This document shows positions 44,160 to 56,362 of a DNA stretch of 64,000 nucleotides, in pieces (position 1 is the stretch's first letter; the number at the start of each line of letters is the position of its first letter). Where the stretch lies: NCBI GenBank assembly GCA_030407085.1, contig CM059582.1, positions 207,606,001 through 207,670,000 of the forward strand, written 5' to 3'. The notes under the pieces were generated by a model. It worked only from the letters and a program-made list of their open reading frames with translations, ran no database searches and had not been told where the DNA came from. Position numbers and translations under genes: made by a program. This stretch comes from Trichopria drosophilae. Taxonomy: Eukaryota > Arthropoda > Insecta > Hymenoptera > Diapriidae.

Positions 44160-45300
44160 TTTTCAAGATGGCTGGTTAAAAATGGCGACGTCAAGAATTT
44201 TTCTTTTTCTTGCTTTATAAATTCGAGGTTTTTTTAAATGTTTTCGTATGTGCTTTGAAAGAAAAACTATTCTTCTTATTGTTTACATCTCCACGCGGTG
44301 GAAGTCAGACAATGTGTACTGATAAACGACAAATTGAAAAGAATGTTGAAACCCTAGAAAACCAAAAGATGCATTTAACATCTTGAATTTTTCATTTCCG
44401 ATGGCACGACCGTGATCAGCATTCCTCAAAACAAAAAAAATTTCCGAGCAAATTGGAACGAAACAATTAATTCCGCGGCAAATATCGGCCATACTGGGTC
44501 AGCCATCTTGTACTTTGTAATTTTGACGTCAGAACCGTGTTCAATGGCCCTCAAACAATCGTATAAATGATATTTTGTATCATCTATAACGCAAAAAAAA
44601 TGTTAATCTTGAATTTACAAACCTTTAAGTTGACATTTTGAAACCGCCATATTGAAAAACAAAATATTTTCGGGCATGATTTTATTCTTAGAATGTAAGG
44701 ACTTTCCGCATTAGGCAACAAAAAGTCCCATAAAATAATATGAATGGACAAAAAATGTGATGAAAAATCGTTTTTTTTTTAATATAATTGTTTTAATAAG
44801 TGAGGTTAAGTTATACTGTATTCAAATTTTTCTGAGCAACATTCGAACGAGTGACCTCAGAAACAACAGTTGGTAGGATCTCAAAGCAAATATGCATTTT
44901 TTAAAACGCAATAAACCATAAAATGAAATAAGAAAAATTGTTTTTTTAAAATAAAAATGGCGGATCCAATATGGCGGACAAAAAATTGAAAACTTCTGTG
45001 ATTTGCATGAAATTTGTTACTCGGGTTTTTCGGGATCGCTGATTACGAACCCGAACTTAGATTTTCTATATTAAAAATGGCGGATCCAATATGGCGGACG
45101 ACAAAATAAAAAATTGATTGGATTTACTTGAAATTTGTTACTCGAGGGTTTTTGGAGTAGCTGATTACGAATATAATATTGAATTTATTCGAAATTTAGA
45201 ATGTCAATTTTCAATATTTTGTGCGCAATATTGGATCCGCCATTTTGGATTTGGAAAATCTGCGACCCCGAAAAACCCCCTCCAAATTTTTGAAAACTAA
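44160..45300. repeat. ATGGCGG repeat cluster with 120-bp tandem units
   Basis: ATGGCGGATCCAATATGGCG occurs at 44,957 and 45,077, and the intervening sequence (GAAATTTGTTACTCG, then GGGATCGCTGATTACGAA) is repeated too, giving a 120-bp tandem unit. Inverted copies (GGATCCGCCATTTTGG) follow at 45,234, and divergent ones lie at 44,165, 44,495 and 44,645. The GGGRTCGCT core is shared with the arms of the 37,627 palindrome, which links this repeat to the foldback elements. Confidence 0.75.
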
Positions 45301-46070
45301 ATATTTTTAACAAAAGCCGGAAGTACAGTCAATCTTGGCAGTAATTGCCATTAAAAATGATTTATTCAAGTTTTATCTGTTATCCGAGAGGGACGATTGA
45401 ATAGACGTCACAGTTAAATTTTGTATTTTCAATTATAAAAGCAATTCAAAAAGGTCTCTAGTAAGAAATGCATTGGCTACTTTTTTGTATGGTTTATTGA
45501 TTAATATTTCTGCTACCATTTGGTAGTTTATTGAACAAGTAACTATTGGTAGATTTTGTATGTTTTAGTTAAAACGTTTTTCAGAAGGTTTGACGTGGAA
45601 CAATTTTCAAAAATCATTATTTGAAGACCATTTTCGTAGGGTATTACATATGCCATTTCAATTTTATACTTATCTACGTGTATATGAAACTGACATAAGT
45701 AGTAATTTGGCCAAAATTGATGTGGCATAAAAAATTACTTTATGTCAGCTCTAACTTGACACATCTTGTCGACTTCAGAAATATTTAAAGAAAATTTAAT
45801 CTTCATGCGGTAAAACCCATGATAACATACTGATAATTGAAAATAACGTTTACACTCGCAATCAACCAGAACATATACAAAAATTCGCCTTAAGTAAATT
45901 AAGGTGTTAAATTAAACGTACATTCCTCTCTATTTATTACGTTAGTATCATCAAACTTTCTCAAATTTATATTTTTGCAAAATTGCAATGTAATACCAGA
46001 ATGAAATAATCACCAATCTGATATACACCTACGCACTGATACCAACAGATATATTAGTATTGTGATAATC
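45301..46070. other. AT-rich DNA, no gene seen
   Basis: No repeat or sustained reading frame recognised. Confidence 0.6.
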
Positions 46071-46074
46071 TACC

Positions 46075-46260
46075 GTCGTCGTCAAGTACGTGGAACCGCG
46101 AGTTAGCGCTTCGGTTATTTCCGGCGCGGAATTTCCGGACAGACTTTTGGCTCTCATATCGTCCGCACACGTGCGCGCACGCCCGCTACAGTGCAAGGGA
46201 CCATTTGAGACTTGCGATATAGGGAATGTGGAACGAGCACACGCCCACGATTAATAAGAG
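46075..46260. promoter_or_regulatory. GC-rich, CpG-containing segment
   Basis: An isolated GC-rich island in AT-rich DNA with GGCGCGGAATTTCCGG, an E-box in CACACGTGCGCGCACGC, and many CpGs. It could be a promoter or a conserved regulatory element. No transcript direction can be read from the sequence. A long A/G run follows (46,283-46,312). Confidence 0.3.
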
Positions 46261-46314
46261 ACACAAAAAATTGGGGAAAGCAAGAAAAAAAAAAGAAAAA
46301 AAAAAGGAAAAAAT

Positions 46315-48365
46315 ATCGATTTATATCTACTCCACGTCCAAAAATCAAGAATTTTATGAAAAATTCTATGTTGAAATAACTAAAAAATTACAAAGAAAAT
46401 AATTTCCGATACTCTTGTGCGTAAAATTCTATTTTACACACCTTTTTCAGTGCGTAAAATACATTTTTATCGAAATAGTAAAATAAAATTCGTATACTAT
46501 TGCTACACAACTTATGTTTCGAAATTCCCATTAATATTACGTAAAAAACCTTCCGCACCAATAATTACTAAAGTTACTTTTCTTTCCGCTAGGTGGCAAA
46601 ACCATTACGCCGCGTAATCGCAAGTGACTAGATGCGAGTTTATAAGTAGATAACTCTTCTAAAATAAAATAATAATTATTAATCAATTACTGGAGATTTA
46701 CTATTTTTCTATTAACTTTTAGTAGGTCAATTTTATTTTTCTTAAATAATTATATATAAAAATGAAGAAAATCTCCCTTGTAATTAATAAAAATCTACTA
46801 TTTCAGATTTAGCAAGAAGAAAGAATCAGGGGTAGATGTGTCGAAGAAACAAACGGAAGCTAAAGACTGCTATTAGTAGTCCTTCACGTCGCTCGTGACT
46901 CTTCACGTGGTGTAATTCAAAACCACTTCAAGTGGGGTGTGGGTGCGTACAAATCTTGGCGAAAAGCCCTCAGGAAGAAAAATGCTCACGTAGCCCACGA
47001 AATATAGGTCAAACCATGTCACGAATCAACAATTGCAATTGTTACTTTTACATAGAAGACAAAAATATTGGTAGTAGTTGTGTTATCAATCTCCAAGGAT
47101 CGAGTTGCCTAAGTCAATGGAGAATTGCCTTTATATTTTTTTAATTGCAAATTGAATTGGACATCCTCTCTATATGACAATATCGACACATGTAATGTAA
47201 TAAAACAGTGACATGCTCTAAAGAATGGAAAATGCTCTACAATGTGTCTATTATTGCAAGAATATTATACAATAATTTTTAAACGAATAGAAAAAATGTT
47301 TTCTATTTATATTTTACTAAGAAATAAAAAATATTGTTACTAAATCAATGTTCATTTTAATAGAAATTAATATTAAATTCACCGGAATACTTGAAAAAGA
47401 CAGTTCGTCATTGTTCTCGATCAGTTCATTGAGCATGATGGGATCTTGCTCCAGACAATCGTTCGAGCTATCATGGTTCTTTTATTTGCTATCGCTTTGA
47501 AGGGTACTCGCAATTACTTGATCGACTCGTAAAAGCTTTACGATCCCACCGATAATCAGACCAAGTTAGGATGAATTTATGACGAGGTCTATTTTAGTCC
47601 TCGCAGATCATCCTAACCGTTAAAAATTGCGGGTGAAAAATACATTGGTTTTTAACCCATTTTAATACCGTGCTAATTTTCGAAGCAATTCACTACGGAT
47701 CATTTACGTTGCGAAGAGAAAAACTTTATTGTTATTACTTGTTACAGGGCTGTCACATGCGAATTTTTCTTGTATCATATTGTGGCCAAATAATTAATCC
47801 GCTGAGTGACGCCGGTATCGTTTGGGAGCCCCTACTCCTCCTACCGCATGCCCCTTCTACTCCCGCTGCCCTTCCCTCCTAATTCTCGTGTATCCCCTCT
47901 CTATCTCGAAGATGCGAATAGCGAAGAGCCGTAAATTGTGGGAACAACCAAAAGATATTAGCGCAACCATGCGGAATGGTTCATCCCCACTTTTTTTGTC
48001 CCAAGAACGTTACACGAAGTATTATGTTTAATTTCATGGACGTAAAATACAGTTTTGCGTTCGAGATTTTTAAAATATTCTTTTTAGTTTCGAAGGATGT
48101 TAAATATTCCGATTACAAAATGAAAAATCAGCAAAATTTATATCCTACTACAAAGGCGCGAAATGTTCATTTTGCGCCCTGAAACTTTGCGCCTAAAAGT
48201 CGTATCATTGTATTTTTGAAAATTGAGCGATGATAAACGACGATGTTAGATGGATGATAACGGATGCATCTTGACGGTAGTATTTTTTTTCAACAGTGAC
48301 AACTTTCTCAGCTACTTAGATTTATTATCGTTCTTAATGCATATCTAAATATAATTTTCCAATAT
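46315..48365. other. AT-rich DNA with small motifs, no supported gene
   Basis: Contains palindromic GCGTAAAATTCTATTTTAC (46,420-46,438), a CTCF-like CGCTAGGTGGCA (46,587-46,598), a pyrimidine tract at 47,824-47,908 (C/T-rich on plus), and another GCGCGAAATGTTCATTTTGC at 48,156-48,175. Open segments of about 70 codons at 46,932-47,144 and 47,670-48,182 have no supporting signals. Confidence 0.55.
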
Positions 48366-48370
48366 GCTTT

Positions 48371-48595
48371 CTATTCGGACGCAGCGTTTGAATTCTCGGC
48401 AAAAAGTACAAAGATCCGTAGAACCGGAACTTTCTTTAATACCGGCGAAGGAAAAACGTTTTTATCGTCGTGGAAGTTTCTCCGATGCCCGAGGGCAAAC
48501 GAACTTTCCATCGTCTTAACGCGATCCACCATTTGACGAGACTTTGCGCGTAGACTTTTGACCTTGTAAACTTTTCGCGACGTTAAAAAGTTCAT
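48371..48595 (-). CDS. Small hypothetical ORF, 74 aa
   Basis: The frame opens with ATG at 48,595 and ends with TAG. Codons favour C or G at the third position more than the surrounding DNA would suggest. The product is basic (many Lys and Arg) with a hydrophobic C-terminal patch (VPVLRIFVLFAE). No motif is recognised, and there is no splice evidence. It lies in a GC-moderate stretch (48,370-48,860) that could equally be a conserved non-coding element. Confidence 0.2.
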   Translation of the reverse strand: MNFLTSRKVYKVKSLRAKSRQMVDRVKTMESSFALGHRRNFHDDKNVFPSPVLKKVPVLRIFVLFAENSNAASE

Positions 48596-48985
48596 TGTCT
48601 CTACTTAATACACTCGAATAAAACTGTCTTGAGCCTCTTGTCCAAGAATTTCCCAGACGAGCATTCTTCAGATGTGGTCTGTCAACGTTTTTTTTCCTCT
48701 CCTTTTTTCACGAACGTAAAACTTCCGCTTCTTCTTTAACGACTCTACTAAATTTATTTAGAAGGGATAAAAATAATTTCTCAGCCCGCGGAAACGCCGA
48801 AATTTCTTCATTGCGCTTCAACGAGCACCGACGACGCTCGGAAGTTTTTGTGTCGTGTTAATAGGTAGTCTCTGGAGGCAACAGTATTGTGGTGTAAAAT
48901 TAATAAAAATGTTTTTTTTAATGTATTAAAGAATTTTCGTTTGTTATTATAATATTGTTAATTAATGTTGAAATATTGATCGAAA

Positions 48986-49157
48986 TTTGGCGCCCAATGA
49001 AGGATAACTTCTAATTTTGTCAGTTTTTTCATCTCCGAAAAGTTTCTCTCATGATCTTCGCAACTGTAAACAATAATTTGCAAGAATCAAACACTACTGG
49101 ATGTAAAAGAGCATAAAAATCTATGTAAAGTAGACTGGTCCCTCGTTGGGCGCCAAA
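48986..49157. repeat. Inverted pair of tRNA-Lys primer-site-like sequences
   Basis: TTTGGCGCCCAATGAAGG on the plus strand (48,986) faces TTTGGCGCCCAACGAGGG on the minus strand (ending at 49,157). The minus copy matches the primer-binding site for tRNA-Lys over 15 of its first 16 bases. The similarity between the two sites does not extend far outward. Either two LTR relics point at each other or this is a small element with GGCGCC-containing ends. Confidence 0.4.
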
Positions 49158-49159
49158 TA

Positions 49160-51265
49160 GAAAATGAGGTCAGTTCGACCTTGGAAGTAAGATGTCTATA
49201 TAAAAAACTTATATGTACATTTTTGCCACATATTTGATATCTATCAATATATTTTATGATTTTTCGTAATTAAATAATAACTCCCTACACTCCAGAATAC
49301 TAGATTGCACAACCTTCGGAGCTCAGTGAATTTGGATGCATTTAAAAGACAATCGATTTGATTTAATCTTTGAATTTGATTGTAATACAAATATTATTAT
49401 GACGTAATATATAATGTAATCTATATTGCATAATTCATTATGATATACGTGAATTGTAGCCGAATAGCAATTAGATACTCCAGTTTCGTAATTGCTATTG
49501 AACTTTCTCAGCCTTGAAGCTAGAACAATTTGACAGACATTTTCTAATCGGTAAATTATTCGAAAATCATCGAACCAATTACAGGCGGTGGCGGCGGTTA
49601 GTTCTCGCGTAATATTAGCCTGATTCGAAACCTGTTACTCCACAACTATGCCCGGAGGCTTCGAAGACAGATATTATAATTCCTTCGACTCTTCTTATTG
49701 AACGAGACCGTTCTTCCTCCAGGATATGTCAGATTAACCGCCAAATCATGTAGTAAAAAATCATTGTGATTATATTAAACTTTACATTTTTTCCTATTTT
49801 TTCTTTCCAATCCTAAAATATCTTGGAACGTCGTAGTATTTTTTAGTAAAGCGGTCCCCAGTTTCGAGATTTAAGTTCCTTTTAGGTACGCTACGTGGCG
49901 TTCGAGACCAAAAGTGAATTCGTGCGGCGCTTACTTCATATGCCAACCGATAGAAGGTGTTTATGATGCCATTACAATTTTTTTACTATTTTGTCAACTA
50001 ATTTGTTAATTTCATTCATACTATAAGAAAACTTAAAAACATAGATGGTTTTGTTTAATCAAGGTCGTTATTAAAAAAAAAAAATAATGCGATTTTCATA
50101 ACCAGACGTCCTCCTAATCCATCAGCATTAAATTTTTATCTAACAAAAAGGCACGATATATTACAGTGGAGAAAAATGTTCACTCTTATAATAAATTCGA
50201 CTAATATATCACTCTTGGCGTCATCATTTACGAGGCCCTTCATCGATATTCGATTTGAGGCTTTTATTTGGTTCTGCCCTCCCGAGTGTTATCGCGTCAA
50301 GATACGTGTGCAAAATATGGACTAGTGTAAGGTGTATTCTAGCATGAATATCTATATATTGGTTTGCCGATAAAGGATTTACAATAAGAGCATCTTGGCT
50401 CTCGAAAAAGGGCGAGTGTTGTTGCCAAGTGCCTGTAGAATTTCAAGTGAGACATCGTGGAAAACACAATCTCCCATAAGGGAGACAGTTTAGTTCTTCT
50501 CCATCTAAAATAAATAAGAGACAAATTCACTAAAATGTAAATTTTGGTAACTACAAAATAACAAAAATTATTTTTAAACAATTAATACATTTTTTATAGT
50601 TTAAAATAGAATTTTTAACGTTTCAATTTCAGTTCTGTTTTTACCAATTAATTACATTACTAAAGTTGTATTTTAGAGATTCAGCGATTTTCCTTTTGAA
50701 TCTAGTTGTGGAGTCAATTGTGACTGTAAAAACCGAGATTTCTGGACTGTAGATATGAGGTTTTGCCGTCCTCTTAAAAATAAGTGTTTTTAAGATTTCA
50801 TTTAAAAAATTTCTCCATCAAAAAAAGCCCTCTAATTTTTTTGCCGTTTTTATATTTTTTATTAACGTGAACTTGTAAGAGAAATCCGCCGTTCCAAAAA
50901 TGTTGCACAAATTCATAAAATTCGCAATAAAGTTTTTTAAAAATCATTTCTATCATTTTTAGAAAAAATACATGGAATATTTCGATAAAAAAATGAAAAA
51001 AAAACACAGAAAAATATGAGTTTTTTTAGCATTTGTTTACAATTTTTAAATGTATTTCGATTTTTTCATTTTTTTTGACGAAATTCTTATCGAATTTAGG
51101 TCAAACTATAAATTGTACCGCGATGAACAGATTTTCAAAATGTTTGTTGAATTTTTTAGGAAATAAATAAAAACGGGGAGAGAATTCACAAAAATTTGAG
51201 TTTTTTTCGATGACAAAACCGTATAACAAATTTGCGAGGTTCACGGATTGTTCAAGTTGATTATA
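49160..51265. other. AT-rich DNA, no supported gene
   Basis: Slightly GC-richer sequence occurs at 49,570-49,740 and 50,220-50,500. Minus-strand open segments of 80 and 69 codons at 50,339-50,581 and 50,798-51,007 have no supporting signals. Confidence 0.6.
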
Positions 51266-51269
51266 AATT

Positions 51270-52290
51270 TGATGTCAGTTTTTGAAAATTCAAAATGGCG
51301 GGCCAAAACTTAAGAATTCTCTCGAATTTGACGAAAGTTATTTGCTTGAAAGAATTTTAGTGTCTGAATAATCTGTTATCAGATTTTAAAAATTCAAAAT
51401 GCCGAATCCAATATGGCGGACAAAAATAAAATTTACTTTAGAAAACAAACGACAAAAAACGTCACAGAAAAGGCACAGCTTTTTCTGTTTAATAACACAG
51501 TGGAAGAATAACTTTTTTGCCTCTATTTTACTGTCTCTCTGAGATTTTGGAAGTCTCGTTAGTTGTATTGTTTAGTCGACGCCAGGTATATTAATTAAAT
51601 ATAAGCCTCATCCCATCAGTTTCCATCTTTCGAGATTGTACGACGCCAAACTTTCAGTGTTATCGACCCTCTGTTGTGTCTCCTCGTCGTTGGAGAATCG
51701 CTAATTATTTCTGCTTTCCTTTCTAGATTTACTAACAGTTTATTACCAATTCATTTAAATTTAATTCGAAATATGAATGTTTAGTCCAATTATAAGAGAA
51801 TAAATGTAAATACATTAATAATTTAAGGTGACAATCGAGCCAATTCCATTCCTATAGTTATACAATAAAAGTCAAAATTTATAATTCCAGATTTTTGTGT
51901 TAAGTATACTTTGAATTTGTAATCTTTATTTGTCAATTGAACATTTCTACTAAACAAAACGTTACGAAAAAAAGGCAATGTGTTTCGTTTTATTCAATAC
52001 TGAATACTAACTATGATTTGAAATTTACTAACGGAAATGAAATGAAAAAAATACACAAACAAATTTGACAAAATTTGATGTCATTCATTATTAATCCAAA
52101 GTCAGATTTCCGGTAGCCGAAATCCAAAATGGCGGATTCAAAATGGCGTTCATCAAGATCTGAAAAGTAACACTTCAACAATACCCAGAAATCCTCTCAA
52201 GTATGAAATGTTGTTCAAACAGAAGCAATTTTTGAAATTTTGTCCGCCATATTTGATACGACATTTTGAATTTGGTTTGTTGAAATGTCG
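51270..52290. repeat. Scattered ATGGCGG repeat fragments
   Basis: AAAATGGCGGGCC (51,293), GCCGAATCCAATATGGCGGA (51,402), AAAATGGCGGATTCAAAATG (52,127) and an inverted TCCGCCATATTTGATACG (52,241) belong to the family at 44,160. The sequence between 51,440 and 52,080 shows nothing recognisable. Confidence 0.65.
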
Positions 52291-52294
52291 AATT

Positions 52295-54520
52295 AATATA
52301 AATTGATCTAGAAAGAATCGGCCTTTCACAAATAGGATTTAAATCTATATTTCTAAATATTTTATTCACGAAAACAGATAGTTCGTTGATATAATCAAAT
52401 CTAATAGATTAAGAAAGAAATTTCCTTTCGATTTCTTTTAAATGAACAAAGCCAAATCTGTAGCCATCTAAAAGATAAAATCATTCATCACTCAATTACA
52501 CTTTATCGATGAAATTGGTAATTACATAATTTTAAAAAGCAAAAATGTAACTGTAAAGGTTGCAAAATTGATCAATTCGCACCTTCCTTGGCATTGAAAT
52601 TGCTTCCTACATATGCAAGCTATTGTTTATTACAAATTTTCCTCAAAGACGCAGTCACCGAAAAGCAATTACTAGACATGACTCATGAAAAATTGTTTTA
52701 AGTATAGGCTACCTCGATTGACGACTTAATTCGACTACGTAACAAGTATTTTTGCTCGTTGGAAATGGAACTCTTTATTCTACAAATAACAAAAAATATT
52801 CCACGATTACAAAAGAATGTGTATAATAATACAATGGACTGATATAATAAATACATCTTTTTTTTTAGATTTTTTTAGTAGGAAATTGGAATTTAGTACG
52901 AATGAGCGAAAATTGAAAGTTGGGAATGACGTTGACTATTCGTTTAAAACAATACCAATTCTTACTCGAGGATTTCAAGTTCAAGAATACCGTTAGTCAA
53001 CCACTCCTTTACGTGTTATATATCTACGTTTTAAATATTAAATATCCAAAATATAGATTCAATAATTAAAAGAAGGCTCAGAAATCGACATTTTACGAAA
53101 TTCGCTCAAAATGGCCAAAAAACCCTTCTAGGGCTCAGAAATCGACATTTTAGATTTGTCAATTATTTTCGACGTGACAAATTTTTTATTTACTGTTCTT
53201 TGTCAAAGTTTTTATATTTTTCGCGCATATTTAGCAAGCCTGCGCCATTGTCCACCGTCTGTAAACAAATCTGACCTTTACTCGGAAAACTGCACTGTTC
53301 TTTATATTTCGGATTTTAGAAATGTATACAGTTTTATTGTCCATATGACATAAATAAACAGGTTTGTTTTATAGTTAAATATTTTTATTTATTTCGTGTA
53401 TAGTATTCTATGAATTGTAAACTAATAAACAGGTAATGTTTTTATTATTATTTATTATTTGTTTTGCTTTGATCTATCTACAAATTTGTATCCCTCCTTT
53501 TGTTTTATTATTTAAATTAATAGTTTCTACCAATCACTTTCTATTTGTTTTGGGAAATTGGTCGCTTTTGTATATTTAAGGAAACAATTGAAGCGTTTCT
53601 ATTTTTATAAAAATATATAGTTAGCAATGGTATCATTTTATATAAAAAGAACAGTTATTTCAATTTTCTTTAATTGAGCAATGTCTTTTATTGCTGAGGC
53701 AGTTTGTTGAATGAAAAAAAAAATTACGTTCTAAGTCGAAATGGACTGAAATTTTTTGTTTTAACGAATATCAAACAAATTTATTTACTAAAAAGGATAA
53801 AACAAAATGAAAATGTTAATAAAATTAAACAATTAATACGCTATGCTGTAAGAAATAAATTCATATAAATATAAATGCAATTTATAAATTTACCAATATT
53901 CAGCGATTCAAGGTTATAAACGTGAGTAAAATATACAACAATTTTTTTACCTTATTTTTAAATTTATTTCATTATACTTACCACGACTTTAAAAACAAAC
54001 ATGAATAGTTAAATATATTATATAAATATATAATTGGTTCACTTTCCACCAGTATGTGTCAATTTTCCCGTTCGGCATATAAAATTACATAAAATTTTGT
54101 TGATTTTGGAATACAGTTGGTGCTCTAAAGTTATTATTAATATTCTTCAGTCACGAAATTTTAATTTTATTGGTTATTAAGGTTTATAAATCTTTTATTA
54201 GTTTTTTAAAGTGTCATATTGTATTTTACAATAAGTAAGAAGACAACTTTTAATTTCTTTATTATTAATATATTTTTAGATTTAATAACGTTTGTTATTA
54301 ACCGTTATAGATGAGAAAATAGTGGGTGGTGGTTAATTTTTCCAAGGGCAATATTATTTCCGTATATAAATACATTTTATAAAAATACAATGCTATTTTA
54401 CAAATCTAAGTGGTCCGCCATATTGGATCTGCCATTTTTTATCTCCATTGAACATTTCATATTAAGTAGAGTTGAAAATGAGTGACGATGTTAAAAAATA
54501 AATGAGAGTTATAATTGGCG
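52295..54520. other. AT-rich DNA, no gene seen
   Basis: A short direct repeat GGCTCAGAAATCGACATTTT occurs at 53,074 and 53,133. An open segment at 53,156-53,353 (65 codons, not ATG-started) is not supported. A TTATTATTTATTATTTG run occurs near 53,445. Confidence 0.6.
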
Positions 54521-54655
54521 GCACTTCAATAAAAAAGTCGACAATTAAAATCCTAACATCCAAAAACCCAACACTTGAAAAACCATAAATTAAAAACACA
54601 TTTTTGTTTGGAAACGCTTAAAAACAGACATATCAATAAAAAAAATCCGCCATTG
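54410..54655 (-). repeat. ATGGCGG fragment and inverted minisatellite fragment
   Basis: TCCGCCATATTGGATCTGCC lies at 54,415 and AATCCGCCATTGTG at 54,645. Between them 54,545-54,590 reads on the minus strand as GTGTTGGGTTTTTGGATG, a short copy of the neighbouring minisatellite in opposite orientation to array 2. Confidence 0.6.
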
Positions 54656-54689
54656 TGAATTGGGTCGGTGTATCGGAGTTTTGACTAAC

Positions 54690-56065
54690 TTATTTTTCAG
54701 TAATAGGGGTTGAAGGTCAGAGGTTTTTTAATTATTGGATTTTTCAAGGTCGGGTTTTTGACAATATGTCGAATTTTACGGTGCGACCCGAAGTTATTAG
54801 GTGTTTGAACGTGTTAATAAAGTACTGCGTTTTTTAATATTTGGGTTTTAAAATGTCGGGGTTTTCAGGAACAGGGTTGATGTGTCGGCTTATTGTTCAG
54901 GTTTTGGATTTATGAATTTTAAGGTTTTTGAGGTCTCGGGAAGCGGAGGTGTTGGGTTTTTGAATGTCGAGTTGTTGATGTATTGACATGTTAAGGTGTC
55001 CCGTTGTTGGGGTGTTTAATTTTTAAATGTCAGGATTCCGAGACGTCGAGGTGTTGAACGTCGGGTTCTTAAAGTGTTTTATTTTAAATTTCGGGTTGTT
55101 GAAAATCGGATTTTTGAAGTTTCGGTGTGTTAAGGTATGGGGTTTTTGAGGTATCCTGTTGCTAAGGTATGAGGTTTTTGAGGTATCGTGTCGTTGAGGT
55201 GTTGCATTTTTAAGTGTCGGGTTTTCGAATGTAGGGTTCATAAGATGTTGGGGATTTTTGAACCTCTGGTTTTTGAGGTGTCAGGCTTAGCTTTTGTAGA
55301 GGAATTAGATTTCTGAATGTCGAGTTTTTTAAATGTTGGATTTTTGCAAGTTATGGGGGTGTCGGGTTATTAAGGTATCGGATTTGTATTGGATTTTCGA
55401 ATTTTTTAGTTGTTGAGATGTTAAGGTGTTGGGGTGTTGAGGTATTGAGTTTTGGTTTTGATTTTTTAATGTCGGCTTGTTATGGTGTCGGGTGTTACAT
55501 TTCTAAACGTCAGGGTTTGGAAACATTATGTTTTTCAAAGTTGGAAATGTTGAGGTGTTGGTCAGTTACGGTACTGGGTTTATAAGGTATCGTGTTGTTG
55601 ATTTGTCGGGTAGTTAAGTTGCCAGGTTGTTGAGGGGTTGAATTTTGAAGATGCTGGGTTTTTGAAAGTCAGAATTTCAAGGCGTCGGGTTATTAAGGTA
55701 TCTGCTTGATAGGGAGCTGTTTCTGAACGTCAGATTTCGAAGTGTCGGGTTGTTAATGTGTTGGAATTTTTAACGTCGGGTTGGTGTTGAGGCGTTGGAG
55801 GTTTGAAGTTTCGGGAAGTGCAGGTGTTGGATTTTTGAATGTCGAGTTGCTGAGGTATTGAGTTATTAAGGTGTCGCGTTGTTGGGGTGTTTAATTTTTA
55901 AATGTCAGGTTTCGAGACGTTTGAGGTGTAAGGCTAAACAATATCTGGTTTTTAAAGTATTGGATTTTTGTTTGTCCGATTTTTAAGGTGTTAAGTTGTT
56001 AAGGAATCGGGGTGTTGTTCTATTTTTTTTTAAAGTCTAGGGTTGGAGGTGTCAGTTGTTAAGTC
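54690..56065. repeat. G/T-strand minisatellite, array 2
   Basis: Degenerate 15-16-bp units such as GGTGTCGGGTTGTTAA and TGTCGGGTTTTTGAA run for nearly 1.4 kb with G on the plus strand. The unit is clearly related to arrays at 39,590 and 57,336. Segments such as GGTGTTGGATTTTTGAATG with GAGTTGCTGAGGTATTG recur within the array, so a longer period is likely. Confidence 0.85.
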
Positions 56066-56069
56066 TACT

Positions 56070-56360
56070 TACAGTGTTTTAATGATGGTATAAAGATGAT
56101 TTTAATAATACAATAATACAACTTCAATATCTTATATTTACGGATATGTCAAAATATTACATTCCTTTTTATGCAATGAGTTTTGCTTCTTCTTTTAAAA
56201 AAATAAGAAGAAGATGTTATCTTTTCTTTTTTTTCTATTCTTTAATTTCTAAAGATAATCTTTGTCATTAAAAAATAATTAAATACAATTACGGTTGTTG
56301 TTTAAATATATATGAATGTTAGATTGATCGTTAATTTCTTTAATAATATATTGTTAATCC
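56070..56360. other. AT-rich spacer
   Basis: No feature recognised. Confidence 0.6.
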
Positions 56361-56362
56361 TA

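Noticed and set aside
46672..46792. Possible 120-bp MITE with AATTACTGGAGATTT / AAATCTCCCTTGTAATT ends
   Set aside because: The inverted match is short and gapped in AT-rich DNA and no target duplication is apparent.
47652..47670. Another piggyBac-type end (TTAACCCATTTTAATACC)
   Set aside because: It resembles the foldback termini, but no inverted partner with GGGTTAA was found at a sensible distance.
47824..47908. Pyrimidine tract as a strong plus-strand 3' splice site
   Set aside because: The tract is long, but no AG with a downstream open exon and donor follows it.
54690..56065. Open frames such as 55,023-55,241 minus with repeated NPTF-like residues
   Set aside because: They are direct translations of the 15-16-bp minisatellite with no start context or conservation of frame along the array.
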